DNA of 64,000 nt. Source: Streptosporangium canum (lineage in GTDB: Bacteria; Actinomycetota; Actinomycetes; Streptosporangiales; Streptosporangiaceae). Of the stretch, positions 24,867 to 32,062 are shown in pieces. A program made the position numbers and the translations under genes. Where the stretch lies: positions 384,226 to 448,225 of the forward strand of contig NZ_FOQY01000004.1 of NCBI RefSeq assembly GCF_900113865.1, given 5' to 3'. The notes under the pieces were generated by a model, which saw only the letters and a program-made list of their open reading frames with translations, was not told the DNA's origin and ran no database searches. Position 1 is the stretch's first letter. Each line of letters begins with the position of its first letter.

Positions 24867-25571
24867 ATGGCCAAGAACCGCCTCACCCCCAAGACCCGTC
24901 ACCTGACCCACCTCGTTCTGGGCGCCTCCATCGCCCTTGGTGGCAGCCTCGTAGCGGTCCCCTCCGCCCTGGCGGACACCCCTGGACAGAGCCACCTCAA
25001 CCCCTCCCCCGCCGAGGTCGCCCAGCCGGTCAACGCGAACAGGACCCCCCTCCAGGTCGCCGCCGAGGGCCTGCCCAAGGTCACGGCCGCGCAGGTCCTG
25101 GCCCTCGCCGCCAAGCAGGTCGGCATCTCCGAGAACTCCCAGGGCGGCGGGACCAAGTTCCAGTCCTGGTATGTGGCCTCTCCCCGCGCCAAGGAGACCG
25201 TCGCCCGTGACGGCGGCAGCCCGCGAGCCTACGCCAACGCCCCCTGGTGCGCGATGTTCGTCTCCTGGGTCGGCGAGCAGGCCGGCATCCGGCCCACCAT
25301 GGGCTGGGACGCCTACACCGTCGCCCACGCCCAGTGGTTCAAGGACAACAAGCACTGGGGCACCGTCGCCAAGCCCGGCGCCGTCGTCTACTTCGACTGG
25401 AACGGCGGCAAGCGCATCAGCGGCATCGACCACGTCGGCTTCGTGAAGAAGGACAACGGCGACGGCACGATCAGCACGATCGAGGGCAACACCGGAAACG
25501 GCAAGGTCGAGCACCGCGTCCGGCCCAAGTCCCAGGTCGTCGGCTACGGCTACCCGGTCTACGCGGGCTGA
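24867..25571 (+). CDS. Secreted CHAP-domain cell-wall hydrolase
   Basis: ATG at 24867 after AAGGAG. 234 residues with a Sec signal peptide (positively charged MAKNRLTPKTRH, hydrophobic core, cleavage near SALA-DT). The CHAP domain follows with catalytic Cys in ANAPWCAMFVSW, His in ISGIDHVGFV and an acidic residue in TIEGNTG; GAVVYFDWNGG is typical. It should act as a peptidoglycan amidase or endopeptidase outside the membrane. Expression is controlled by the upstream c-di-AMP riboswitch, linking wall turnover to osmotic/c-di-AMP status, and a strong terminator follows at 25602-25634. Confidence 0.92.
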   Translation: MAKNRLTPKTRHLTHLVLGASIALGGSLVAVPSALADTPGQSHLNPSPAEVAQPVNANRTPLQVAAEGLPKVTAAQVLALAAKQVGISENSQGGGTKFQSWYVASPRAKETVARDGGSPRAYANAPWCAMFVSWVGEQAGIRPTMGWDAYTVAHAQWFKDNKHWGTVAKPGAVVYFDWNGGKRISGIDHVGFVKKDNGDGTISTIEGNTGNGKVEHRVRPKSQVVGYGYPVYAG

Positions 25572-25601
25572 TCGACAGCCGGCTGACTCACCGACCACCG
25601 A

Positions 25602-25634
25602 AAAGGGGTCCGGCTCACCGAGCCGGACCCCTTT
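25602..25634 (+). terminator. Rho-independent terminator of the CHAP gene
   Basis: 14-bp perfect stem AAAGGGGTCCGGCT (25602-25615) with AGCCGGACCCCTTT (25621-25634), 5-base loop; the T-rich 3' arm ends the hairpin. Confidence 0.88.
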
Positions 25635-25825
25635 CGGCGTCCCCCCTCCCCCGAGCCTCCCTTCCAGCCGTCCCTCCCCCGAGCGGGTGCCACCGGCCGG
25701 GGTGGTCGCGGTCTCGGCCGAAATTCCACCGAACCGGCTCCGGCCGGTGTTTTCCGAACCCCGGCGCGAGTCGGTCCGCCGACCCGCGGCTGCGGTCAAC
25801 AAGGCGGAGCCGCGGACGTAGGCAC

Positions 25826-26287
25826 TCAGCGCGCGGCGCCCAACGCCGTGAGGGCGGCAGCGAGGTGCGGGTCCGCCTGCCCCGCTTCCTCCACGGCGGC
25901 GTTCAGCGTCTCCTCATAGGTGCGGCTCGCCTCGGCGTATCTCGTCCGGCCCGTCTCGGTGATGACCGTGTAGACGCCGCGTTTGTCGTCCGGGCACAGA
26001 TCCCGGACGGCGAAGTCCGCCGCGCTCAGCCGGGCGACCAGGCGGGTCACCGAGCTCTGGTTGAGCCCGATCTTGTCGGCCAACTCCTGCATGCGCAGCT
26101 CGGCGGTGGGGGAGGCGGCCAGATGGCCCAGCGCACGGAACTCCGACAGGCCGACGCCGTGCCTTCGCTGCAGCGCGGCGGCGAGTCTGCTCTCCACGCG
26201 GGCGTGCAGCAGGAGGATGTGCTGCCAGGTCGCGGCGAGGTCCGAGACGGGCGGGGCGGCAACCGGGGCGGGGACTGCGGCAGGCAT
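25826..26287 (-). CDS. MarR-family regulator
   Basis: ATG at 26287 follows GAGGAGG; longer upstream frames lack a ribosome site. 153 residues with a winged helix-turn-helix (LSEFRALGHLA, MQELADKIGLNQSSVTRLVARLSAADFAVRDLCPDDKRG split over recognition helix and wing). It is divergent from two SMR transporter genes; the shared 124-bp gap holds several palindromes (26343-26396). It most probably represses the transporters until an effector binds. Confidence 0.88.
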   Translation of the reverse strand: MPAAVPAPVAAPPVSDLAATWQHILLLHARVESRLAAALQRRHGVGLSEFRALGHLAASPTAELRMQELADKIGLNQSSVTRLVARLSAADFAVRDLCPDDKRGVYTVITETGRTRYAEASRTYEETLNAAVEEAGQADPHLAAALTALGAAR

Positions 26288-26342
26288 GAGACCTCCTCGT
26301 TCGTACGGCCTTCCCGATCTTTCCTGGGACCGGCTTGACAGA

Positions 26343-26400
26343 AGCATACATGTACATGCAACATTCTGTCTCGTCAGAACTTGCACATACATGCAAATAG
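26343..26400. promoter_or_regulatory. Divergent promoter/operator region between marR and SMR genes
   Basis: AT-rich island containing the palindrome CATGTACATG (about 26349-26358) and an inverted repeat TTGCACATACATGCAA (about 26380-26395), with a TTGACA hexamer just before it (about 26336-26341). These are plausible MarR binding sites overlapping both promoters. Confidence 0.55.
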
Positions 26401-26411
26401 GAGCGTCTCCC

Positions 26412-26756
26412 ATGGCCTGGATCTACCTGCTCATCGCCGCCGTCTTCGAAGTCGTCTTCGCTCTGGCCACCAACGCCACCGAGGGCTTCACCCAACTGGG
26501 GCCGTCCCTGCTCACAGCCGCCGCGGCAGCCGTCGGAATCTTCTTCCTCAGCCTGGCTCTCAAAACACTGGACGTCGGCGTCGGCTACACCATCTGGACC
26601 GGCATCGGCTCGGTCGGCACGGTCGTGCTCGGCTCCGTGATCTTCGGCGAGGAGTTCACCATCTGGAAGGTGCTCGCCTTCACCCTGATCATCGGCGGCG
26701 TACTGGGCCTCAAGCTCTCCGACCGCCCGACCGCCGGCAAACCGTCCGCGGCCTGA
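26412..26756 (+). CDS. SMR-family efflux subunit 1
   Basis: 114 residues, four predicted helices. Contains the essential membrane Glu13 (IAAVFEVVFAL) and SMR signature SLALKTLDVGVGYTIWTGIG and a C-terminal cytoplasmic tail (SDRPTAGKPSAA). It is followed 74 bases later by a second SMR gene of very similar sequence, as in heteromeric pairs such as YkkCD and EbrAB. The partner MarR gene is divergent. Drug or guanidinium-type cation export by proton antiport is the family function; the actual substrate is unknown and no guanidine riboswitch is seen. Confidence 0.88.
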   Translation: MAWIYLLIAAVFEVVFALATNATEGFTQLGPSLLTAAAAAVGIFFLSLALKTLDVGVGYTIWTGIGSVGTVVLGSVIFGEEFTIWKVLAFTLIIGGVLGLKLSDRPTAGKPSAA

Positions 26757-26766
26757 CCACCCCGCC

Positions 26767-26816
26767 CTGCCACTTCACACCCCCCGTCACTTCATACCTC
26801 CCGTCACTTCACACCT
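26767..26816. repeat. Imperfect 17-bp tandem repeat between SMR genes
   Basis: Three copies of a unit close to CCCGTCACTTCACACCT fill the space between the two SMR genes, ending just before the AAGGAAA ribosome site of the second one. Confidence 0.65.
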
Positions 26817-26830
26817 AAGGAAACGTCACC

Positions 26831-27151
26831 ATGGCCTGGATCTACCTCTCCATCGCGATCGTCTTCGAGATCGGCTTCGCCCTCGGCACCAACGCCACCC
26901 AAGGCTTCACCCGGCTCTGGCCGTCGGTCTTCACACTCCTGTCGGCCGCCGGCGGCATCTTCACCCTCAGCCTGGCCCTCAAAACACTGGACGTCGGCGT
27001 CGGCTACACCATCTGGACCGGCGTCGGCTCCATCGGCACCGTCATCCTTGGCGCCCTCATCTACAAGGAGAAGATCACCCCCGCCAAGCTCGGCTCGTTC
27101 GCCGCGATCATCGGCGGCGTCGCCCTCCTCAAGATCGCCGCAGGGATCTGA
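26831..27151 (+). CDS. SMR-family efflux subunit 2
   Basis: 106 residues beginning MAWIYLSIAIVFEIGFALG with the conserved Glu13, and SLALKTLDVGVGYTIWTGVG. It differs from subunit 1 mainly in loops and by a short C-terminus (KIAAGI) lacking the extension. AAGGAAA precedes the ATG. The sequence similarity suggests a tandem duplication followed by specialisation into a heterodimer with opposite membrane orientation, as known for paired SMR proteins; orientation cannot be proven here. Confidence 0.88.
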   Translation: MAWIYLSIAIVFEIGFALGTNATQGFTRLWPSVFTLLSAAGGIFTLSLALKTLDVGVGYTIWTGVGSIGTVILGALIYKEKITPAKLGSFAAIIGGVALLKIAAGI

Positions 27152-27157
27152 TCCACG

Positions 27158-27358
27158 ATGCCGAACGCCACCGAACCCGAATGGCTCACCGAGCGCCTGA
27201 CCCAGACCGTCGCCCTGGCCACCGCCGAGGTCCACGCCGACGGCATCCCGTTCGCCGGGCTCGTCGCAGACGACACCGCAACCGTGCTCGGCACGGGCGT
27301 CAACCAGGTCAGGGCACACCGCGACCCGCCGACGAAGAACTCGGTTCTTCTGCTGTGA
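27158..27358 (+). pseudogene. Truncated nucleoside/cytidine-deaminase-like gene
   Basis: The 66-residue frame reads WLTERLTQTVALATAEV, IPFAGLVADD and GTGVNQVRAHRDPP, matching the N-terminal half of the CMP/dCMP-type nucleoside deaminase family up to the residues just before the zinc motif. The expected THAE and PCxxC zinc-binding sites are missing: after DPPT the frame turns into NSVLLL and stops. It starts seven bases after the SMR gene, so it may still be transcribed, but catalysis is impossible. No deaminase C-terminal half is found in other frames downstream. Confidence 0.65.
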
Positions 27359-27475
27359 CCGGCGTTGCTCAAGATCCAAGTCCCCTTCCTGGTTCACGGC
27401 AGTGAGGAATGGCTGCTTTCGCCGGGACGGTCACCGACCCGAGAATCTCGCGCACCGAGCAGGGAGCGGCCGCTA

Positions 27476-27518
27476 CCCGTCCGGGGGATCCCACCCGACC
27501 AGGGATCCCCCGGACGGG
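27476..27518 (+). terminator. Perfect 17-bp-stem hairpin upstream of the UbiE-type gene
   Basis: CCCGTCCGGGGGATCCC (27476-27492) pairs perfectly with 27502-27518 around a 9-base loop. No T run follows, so it could be the terminator of the SMR operon or a leader structure of the methyltransferase gene whose start is 58 bases downstream. Confidence 0.65.
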
Positions 27519-27575
27519 GGAAGAGCGCCGGTGATGACCTCCGGCACAATGGCCGTCGACTGAGGAGCCACACAG

Positions 27576-28283
27576 ATGCCAGCACAGGGAACGCCGTCGT
27601 CCAAGGGCCAGGAGATCCAGCGGACGTTCGACAAGATCACTGACTACTACGACCTGATGAATCGCCTTATGACCCTGGGACGGCATGCCGCCTGGTGCCG
27701 TGAGATCGCGGCGGGTGCGAAAGTCCCGCCAGGTGGGAGCATGCTCGACATCGCCACCGGAACCGGCGTCATCGCTCTCGCCGCACTGGAGAAATATCCG
27801 AACTCGACCGTGCACGCCGTCGATTTCTCGGAGCGGATGCTGGCGGAGGCGGCGAGGAAACCGGGGGCCTCCGCCATCACGTGGCAGCAGGCGGACGCGA
27901 ACGACCTGCCTTTCGGCGACGAGTCCTTCGACGCCGTCACGCACGGCTATCTCCTGCGGAACGTGGAGAATGTCGAGCGCGTGCTCGAAGAGCAGTACCG
28001 CGTGCTCAAACCCGGAGGCCGGGTCGTCATCCTGGAGACCTGCCCGCCGCGCGGACCGCTCCGCCACCCGGTGGAACTGGGGGTCCGGATCGTGATTCCC
28101 CTTCTCGGCCACCTGGTCGCACGCGATCGAGAGTCGTACGCGTACCTGCAGGAATCCACGCTCGGCTTCATGACGCCGCAGGAGGTCTCCGCGATTCTCC
28201 GCCGGGTCGGCTTCAGCTCCATAGCGTGGCGGAAAAGATTCTTCGGCACTCACATGATCATCTCGGCCGAAAAGCGGGCCTAA
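27576..28283 (+). CDS. UbiE/COQ5-type SAM-dependent methyltransferase (demethylmenaquinone methyltransferase-like)
   Basis: ATG at 27576 with GAGGAG upstream; 235 residues. Motifs: FDKITDYYDLMNRLMTLGRHAAWC (UbiE signature, read in two parts), SAM site LDIATGTGVIALAAL, post-I VHAVDFSERML, ADANDLPF, and YRVLKPGGRVVILE. The expected UbiE/MenG reaction is C-methylation of a demethyl-quinone. It stands alone rather than in a men cluster, flanked by gene remnants, and is less GC-rich than its neighbours. It could therefore be a second, acquired copy or a methyltransferase of a different quinoid or natural product. Confidence 0.8.
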   Translation: MPAQGTPSSKGQEIQRTFDKITDYYDLMNRLMTLGRHAAWCREIAAGAKVPPGGSMLDIATGTGVIALAALEKYPNSTVHAVDFSERMLAEAARKPGASAITWQQADANDLPFGDESFDAVTHGYLLRNVENVERVLEEQYRVLKPGGRVVILETCPPRGPLRHPVELGVRIVIPLLGHLVARDRESYAYLQESTLGFMTPQEVSAILRRVGFSSIAWRKRFFGTHMIISAEKRA

Positions 28284-28462
28284 AAGCGGTAAGCCTTTCG
28301 TGCGCCCGGCAGAACGGGAGCGATGCGGGGGAGCTGTGGATTACCGGGGGAGGGTAGGTCTGCCCGCCGTTGCCGGCGGCCGAGCCGCGGCCGGTCCCGC
28401 CCGCCGAGCCGGCGCGTACTGGGTAATCAGGCCGGCCGGCGTCATGAGCGCCAGGCTCTCGA

Positions 28463-28590
28463 TCATTCTCGATGCCGGCGGCTGTCTGTCGCCTTCGCAA
28501 CGCCGGTGCCGGCGAGGCCGAGCTCGTAGGCGAGAACGGCCGCCTGGGCGCGGTCGCGGGCGCCGAGCTTGTCCAGGAGGTTGCCGACGC
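28463..28590 (-). pseudogene. C-terminal fragment of a LuxR/NarL-type HTH regulator
   Basis: Reading leftwards, the sequence encodes VGNLLDKLGARDRAQAAVLA then YELGLAG and a short tail to a stop at 28463. This is the recognition helix and end of a GerE/LuxR-type HTH (the VxNLLxKLGARDRAQA block). The receiver and the rest of the HTH are missing upstream, where the alpha/beta hydrolase gene ends 30 bases away. It is a deletion remnant. Confidence 0.7.
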
Positions 28591-28618
28591 CGGGGGCGCG
28601 CTTCACCGGCTGGTGTCA

Positions 28619-29566
28619 TCACGGCGTGTCGCCGGTGTGGCCGGTGCGGTCGATCTCGTCGACAAAGGCGAGGACCCGGGCGTTGACGCGCTCGGGGAAC
28701 TCGCCGTTGATGGCGTGGGAGGCGTCCGGCCACAGTTCGACGACGCCACGGGCGAGCAGGCGGCGGGCACGCAGGCCGGCCTTGCGCGGATCGTGGATGA
28801 TGCTGCGCCCGGCGATCAGGGCGAGCACCGGCACGTCGACTCCGGCCACCTGGTCGTCCGTGGGGTACGTCGGTGGCGGCAGGAAGGCGGCGAAGTCCCG
28901 CATCCCGGCCGATATCAGGTTGGCGACGGGTTCGTCGTCGGAGGCGTCGGCCCCGCCGGAGATCCAGCTCAGCAGCCTCCGGCGCCACGACTCGGGGAAG
29001 AACGGCACCACCGAGCCCAGCGAAACGACGACGACCTTCCAGGTGAACCGGCCGAAGAGCACGGCGGGATCGAGCAGGCTCACTGAGGCGATCTTCTCCG
29101 GGACGTGCAGGGCGAGGTGAAAAGCGCTCCACCCGCCGATGGACACTCCGACGAGATGCACCTGGTCATGGCCGAGCCGGGGCAGCAGCTCCGCCAGCCA
29201 GTCGGCCTGGTCGGCCGCACGCGTGAACGGCCGGGTCTGTACCGACAGGCCGGGCTCGCCGAGCAGGTCGACCGTGTAGACCGGCCGGTGAGCGACGAGG
29301 CCGGCCAGGTTCGCCTCCCACATCGGGGTGGCCGCGGTACGTCCCGGCAGCAGGAGGAGCGGTGCGCCGTCGCCGGTGCCGAAGCGATAGACCCGGACGG
29401 TCCCGAAGCGGGTCGCCACGTCCTGGATCTGATCGGGTTGGGGAAGCTCGGCCATGGCCCGGTCGTAGGCGTTCCGGTAGCGCGCGAAGGCGGACGCGTC
29501 GCGGAAGTGGCCGAGCCGTCGCCGACGGAACACGGCTCCGATGTTGGGTTCCACGAGGTCGTTCAC
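28619..29566 (-). CDS. Alpha/beta hydrolase
   Basis: GTG at 29566 is preceded by GGAGGA (29575-29580); upstream in-frame ATGs lie inside the operator region. The 315-residue protein has the oxyanion region LLLLPGRTAATPMWEANL, nucleophile elbow VGVSIGGWSAF (Ser), acid residue in the late VPVLALIAGRSIIHD region and His in PDASHAINGEFP. It resembles esterase/lactonase members with the GRTA-type oxyanion loop. It is divergent from a TetR gene with which it shares an operator-rich intergenic region, so it is probably induced by the TetR ligand, perhaps its substrate. Confidence 0.82.
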   Translation of the reverse strand: MNDLVEPNIGAVFRRRRLGHFRDASAFARYRNAYDRAMAELPQPDQIQDVATRFGTVRVYRFGTGDGAPLLLLPGRTAATPMWEANLAGLVAHRPVYTVDLLGEPGLSVQTRPFTRAADQADWLAELLPRLGHDQVHLVGVSIGGWSAFHLALHVPEKIASVSLLDPAVLFGRFTWKVVVVSLGSVVPFFPESWRRRLLSWISGGADASDDEPVANLISAGMRDFAAFLPPPTYPTDDQVAGVDVPVLALIAGRSIIHDPRKAGLRARRLLARGVVELWPDASHAINGEFPERVNARVLAFVDEIDRTGHTGDTP

Positions 29567-29594
29567 GTACGGGATCCTCCGTTCGCCTTTTGCA

Positions 29595-29635
29595 ATACGA
29601 TCGTATCGCATCAATGTCACGATACGCTCATATCG
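29595..29635. promoter_or_regulatory. TetR-type operators in the hydrolase/TetR divergent promoter
   Basis: A perfect 12-bp palindrome ATACGATCGTAT (29595-29606) and an inverted repeat CGATA-N6-TATCG (29620-29635) lie between the divergent starts; both share the CGATA/TATCG half-site, arguing for one regulator binding twice. Confidence 0.65.
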
Positions 29636-29655
29636 CAAAGAGGGGAGGCCTGACC

Positions 29656-30243
29656 GTGCCGAAGCAGGTGGACCACGCGGCGCGGCGGGCGGAGATCGCC
29701 CATGCCGCTCTCAGGCTGTGCGCTCAGGACGGCCTGGCCGGTGTGAGCATCGGGCGGGTCGCACAGGAGGCCGGCGTCTCCAAAGGGCTCGTGCAGCACT
29801 ATTTCGCGGCGAAGGCCGACCTGCTGCGCGCGAGCGCACACCTGCTCAGGCAGGAGATCGAGCGCCATGTTCGCGCGGCGCTGCGGGACGCCGACAGCCC
29901 GGCCGACACGCTGCGGTGCACGCTGCTCGCCATCGTCGAGCTAGGCGCGCGCGCTCCCGTGCTCCTGCTCGCCGGACACGCGTTTCTGGCCAGGACCGTC
30001 GCCGACCCTGATGTACGCGGGCTGTACCGTGCAGGCGGCGACGCGGTCCATCGCGAGATCGCCGCGCTCGTGGCCGCCACCGCTTCGGAACCCGGCGTCG
30101 ATGCCGGTGCCGAGGCCCACGTGCTTCTCGGGCTCGCGCGCGGCCTGGCCGATGGCGTGCTGGTCGGGGAACTGGGCGTCGCGGAGGCGGCCGCGGTCCT
30201 CGACCACCAGCTCGGCCGGATCAGCTTGCGGACGGACGTGTGA
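29656..30243 (+). CDS. TetR-family regulator (BetI-like C-terminus)
   Basis: GTG at 29656 after GGGGAGG; 195 residues. HTH: RRAEIAHAALRLCAQDGLAG then SIGRVAQEAGVSKGLVQHYF. The C-terminal domain has the BetI/TetR_C_6-type pattern (LLRASAHLLRQEIERHVR, HVLLGLARGLADGVLVGELG). Divergent from an alpha/beta hydrolase gene and flanking two related operators, it is the probable repressor of both transcripts. Confidence 0.88.
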   Translation: MPKQVDHAARRAEIAHAALRLCAQDGLAGVSIGRVAQEAGVSKGLVQHYFAAKADLLRASAHLLRQEIERHVRAALRDADSPADTLRCTLLAIVELGARAPVLLLAGHAFLARTVADPDVRGLYRAGGDAVHREIAALVAATASEPGVDAGAEAHVLLGLARGLADGVLVGELGVAEAAAVLDHQLGRISLRTDV

Positions 30244-30282
30244 CGGGAAGGCGGGTTCCCGAAACACGTCGCCGGCGAGAGG

Positions 30283-30300
30283 CGGTAACCGCGGTTACCG
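30283..30300. promoter_or_regulatory. 18-bp perfect palindrome
   Basis: CGGTAACCGCGGTTACCG is a perfect palindrome 40 bases after the TetR stop, in a 240-bp gap with no gene. A near-identical 17-bp sequence occurs on both sides (30231-30247 and 30300-30316). It may be a regulator site or part of a duplicated junction. Confidence 0.4.
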
Positions 30301-30482
30301 ACGGACGTGTGGCGGGTGTGCCCGCAGGGGGTGGGTGAACGCTTTTCCTCGCGGCTGGTTCATGCGTTCGCGGCGCTTGCCCGGTGCGTTTCGTGATCTA
30401 CCGCCGCCCGGCCGGGACGGGAGCCGGGTGAGGACACCATGCCGGCACAGGGCATGAGGGGCGGACCCTCAGCGGTGCCCCG

Positions 30483-31094
30483 CTACCTGGGCACGGTGGT
30501 GGTGCCGCCGGCCGTCTCGGCGATGAGGGCGGCGGCGCAGCCGGTGACGAGGTCCTCGGCGTACGCGGGGATCGGCTCACCGGACCGGTGGTGGCGGCGG
30601 ACGGTGGCGTACGGAAGGTCCACCGTGGCCAGGAGGAGCCGTTCCACGTCGTGCGGCTCGTCTCTTCCCAGGCGCCCGGCCAGGCCGCGCAGGGCGCTCG
30701 TGACCCGGCCGTTGCCCTGCTCCAGCCGTTCGCGTGCCTCGGCCGGCCAGTTGGCCCCGTCGAAGTCGGCGGGGCCGTACAGCAGGATCTGCGTCTCGTC
30801 CGGGTGGGCGCGGCTCCAGGTGACGACGTGGCGGGCCGCGTCCTGGACCGCCCGCGCCGGCGGATCGGCGTTCAGGGCCGCGAGGAAGCCCTCCTGGAAC
30901 CGTTCGGCGGTGCGCAGCCACAGCGCGGCGAGCATGGCGGAACGGCCGGGGAACCGGTGGTAGATCGAACCGCTCGGGGCGCGGGCCGCGCGGGCGACCG
31001 CCGACACGGTGACGGCGCTCGGACCGCCCGCGGCCACCAGCTCGGCGGCGACGTCGAGCAGCCGGTCGATGTCGTGCCGAGACGGTCTTCCCAT
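30483..31094 (-). CDS. TetR-family regulator
   Basis: 203 residues from the ATG at 31094: MGRPSRHDIDRLLDVAAELV, HTH region VSAVARAARAPSGSIYHRFPG, and a C-terminal helical domain (ERFQEGFLAALNADPPARAV, YATVRRHHRSGEPIPAYAED). No divergently transcribed target with a clear operator is present; the neighbours are another TetR gene and a lipoprotein gene, both with stops facing it. Target and ligand unknown. Confidence 0.85.
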   Translation of the reverse strand: MGRPSRHDIDRLLDVAAELVAAGGPSAVTVSAVARAARAPSGSIYHRFPGRSAMLAALWLRTAERFQEGFLAALNADPPARAVQDAARHVVTWSRAHPDETQILLYGPADFDGANWPAEARERLEQGNGRVTSALRGLAGRLGRDEPHDVERLLLATVDLPYATVRRHHRSGEPIPAYAEDLVTGCAAALIAETAGGTTTVPR

Positions 31095-31274
31095 GTGGCC
31101 GAGGGTATCGGTTCCGGCACATATCGGAGAGAGGTCTCCGGGAGCACGCCGGGCCCGGTCCCGTGGGCCGGCAGCCCCTGATGAGAGCGCTGAAGAGCCT
31201 CCGGAAGGGGACTCCCGGTCGCGCCGGAACCGCCGGGCATCCCCCTCTTGACCCGGGCCGGCGGGCTCATTCCG

Positions 31275-31820
31275 TCATTCCTGGACGAGCTCCTCGACCT
31301 GCACGGCCACCCCGCTCTTGAGTGTCACCTTGGCGTAGGGGACGCCGCTCTTCTTGAGTGCCTTCTCCAGCTGGGCCGCGGTGCACTTGTGCGGGACCGC
31401 GCCCGTGTCGCAGATCGCTCCCCGCAGGTCGAGCACCACCGCTTCCGGGCTGAGCATGACCGGCTGGGCGTCGCCCGCGTCGAGCTGCACGGTGATCCAG
31501 CCAGGCCGCGTCGGGCTCGCGCTGAGCGCGCCGATCAGGTGCATGGCGGGCCCCGTGTCCCCGGCTCCGTCGCCCGGTGCCTCCGCCGTGGGCTCCGCGG
31601 AGGCGGCCGGGGCCGTGGGGGCGGCCTCGGGACCGGGCGAGGACGCCGAGGCGGCCGGGGCCGTGGGCTCCGCGGGGGCGGTCTCGGAAGCGGCCGCGGA
31701 CGCGGACGTGGTCGGAGCAGCGGGGGGAGCGGACGGGTCGCCCTCTCCTGAACAGGCGGTGAGTCCGGCGGCGAAAGCAGCTACCAGGAGGACGCGCGTT
31801 ATCTTCAACGATCTGCTCAT
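31275..31820 (-). CDS. Lipoprotein with Ala/Pro-rich linker
   Basis: From ATG 31820, a lipoprotein signal peptide SRSLKITRVLLVAAFAAGLTAC has the lipobox LTAC (Cys about residue 21), followed by a 60-residue Ala/Pro/Ser/Glu-rich low-complexity spacer and a roughly 90-residue C-terminal domain (AMHLIGALSASPTRPGWITV...AVVLDLRGAIC...AAQLEKALKKSG). Two Cys (AICDTG, PHKC) may form a disulfide. An upstream ATG at 31838 is possible. No family recognised. It should be anchored to the outer leaflet of the membrane with the domain held off by the spacer. Confidence 0.7.
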   Translation of the reverse strand: MSRSLKITRVLLVAAFAAGLTACSGEGDPSAPPAAPTTSASAAASETAPAEPTAPAASASSPGPEAAPTAPAASAEPTAEAPGDGAGDTGPAMHLIGALSASPTRPGWITVQLDAGDAQPVMLSPEAVVLDLRGAICDTGAVPHKCTAAQLEKALKKSGVPYAKVTLKSGVAVQVEELVQE

Positions 31821-31994
31821 AAGGCGCAACCATCCCATGAGGCTTGGCGTGGGTGGTATTCGGAGAGATGGCCGCCCGGTCCGCCGGAGAAGTGCCCCGG
31901 CGCCACGCGGGCCGCGCACCCTGGTCCGAGGTAGGGGCCGCCCCACCCCGGACCGGGGTGCGGACGGGCGTGATCCGGCCCGGTGCGCGGTGAA

Positions 31995-32050
31995 GACTCG
32001 GTGTCACCGTCCGCCACCACCTGACTCGGTGTCACCGTCCGCCACCACCT
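31995..32050. repeat. 28-bp perfect tandem duplication
   Basis: Positions 31995-32022 are repeated exactly at 32023-32050, ending 12 bases before the next start codon. The unit begins GACTCGGTGTCACCGTCCGC. The second copy places the gene's ribosome site region directly behind it. Confidence 0.9.
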
Positions 32051-32062
32051 GAGGGATCCGCC

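Noticed and set aside
25171..26338. Long overlapping plus-strand frames across the CHAP terminator and marR
   Set aside because: They run through a strong terminator and antisense to marR; no motifs.
26400..26412. Guanidine riboswitch ahead of the SMR genes
   Set aside because: The leader is far too short and lacks any conserved guanidine-riboswitch block; control by MarR explains the region better.
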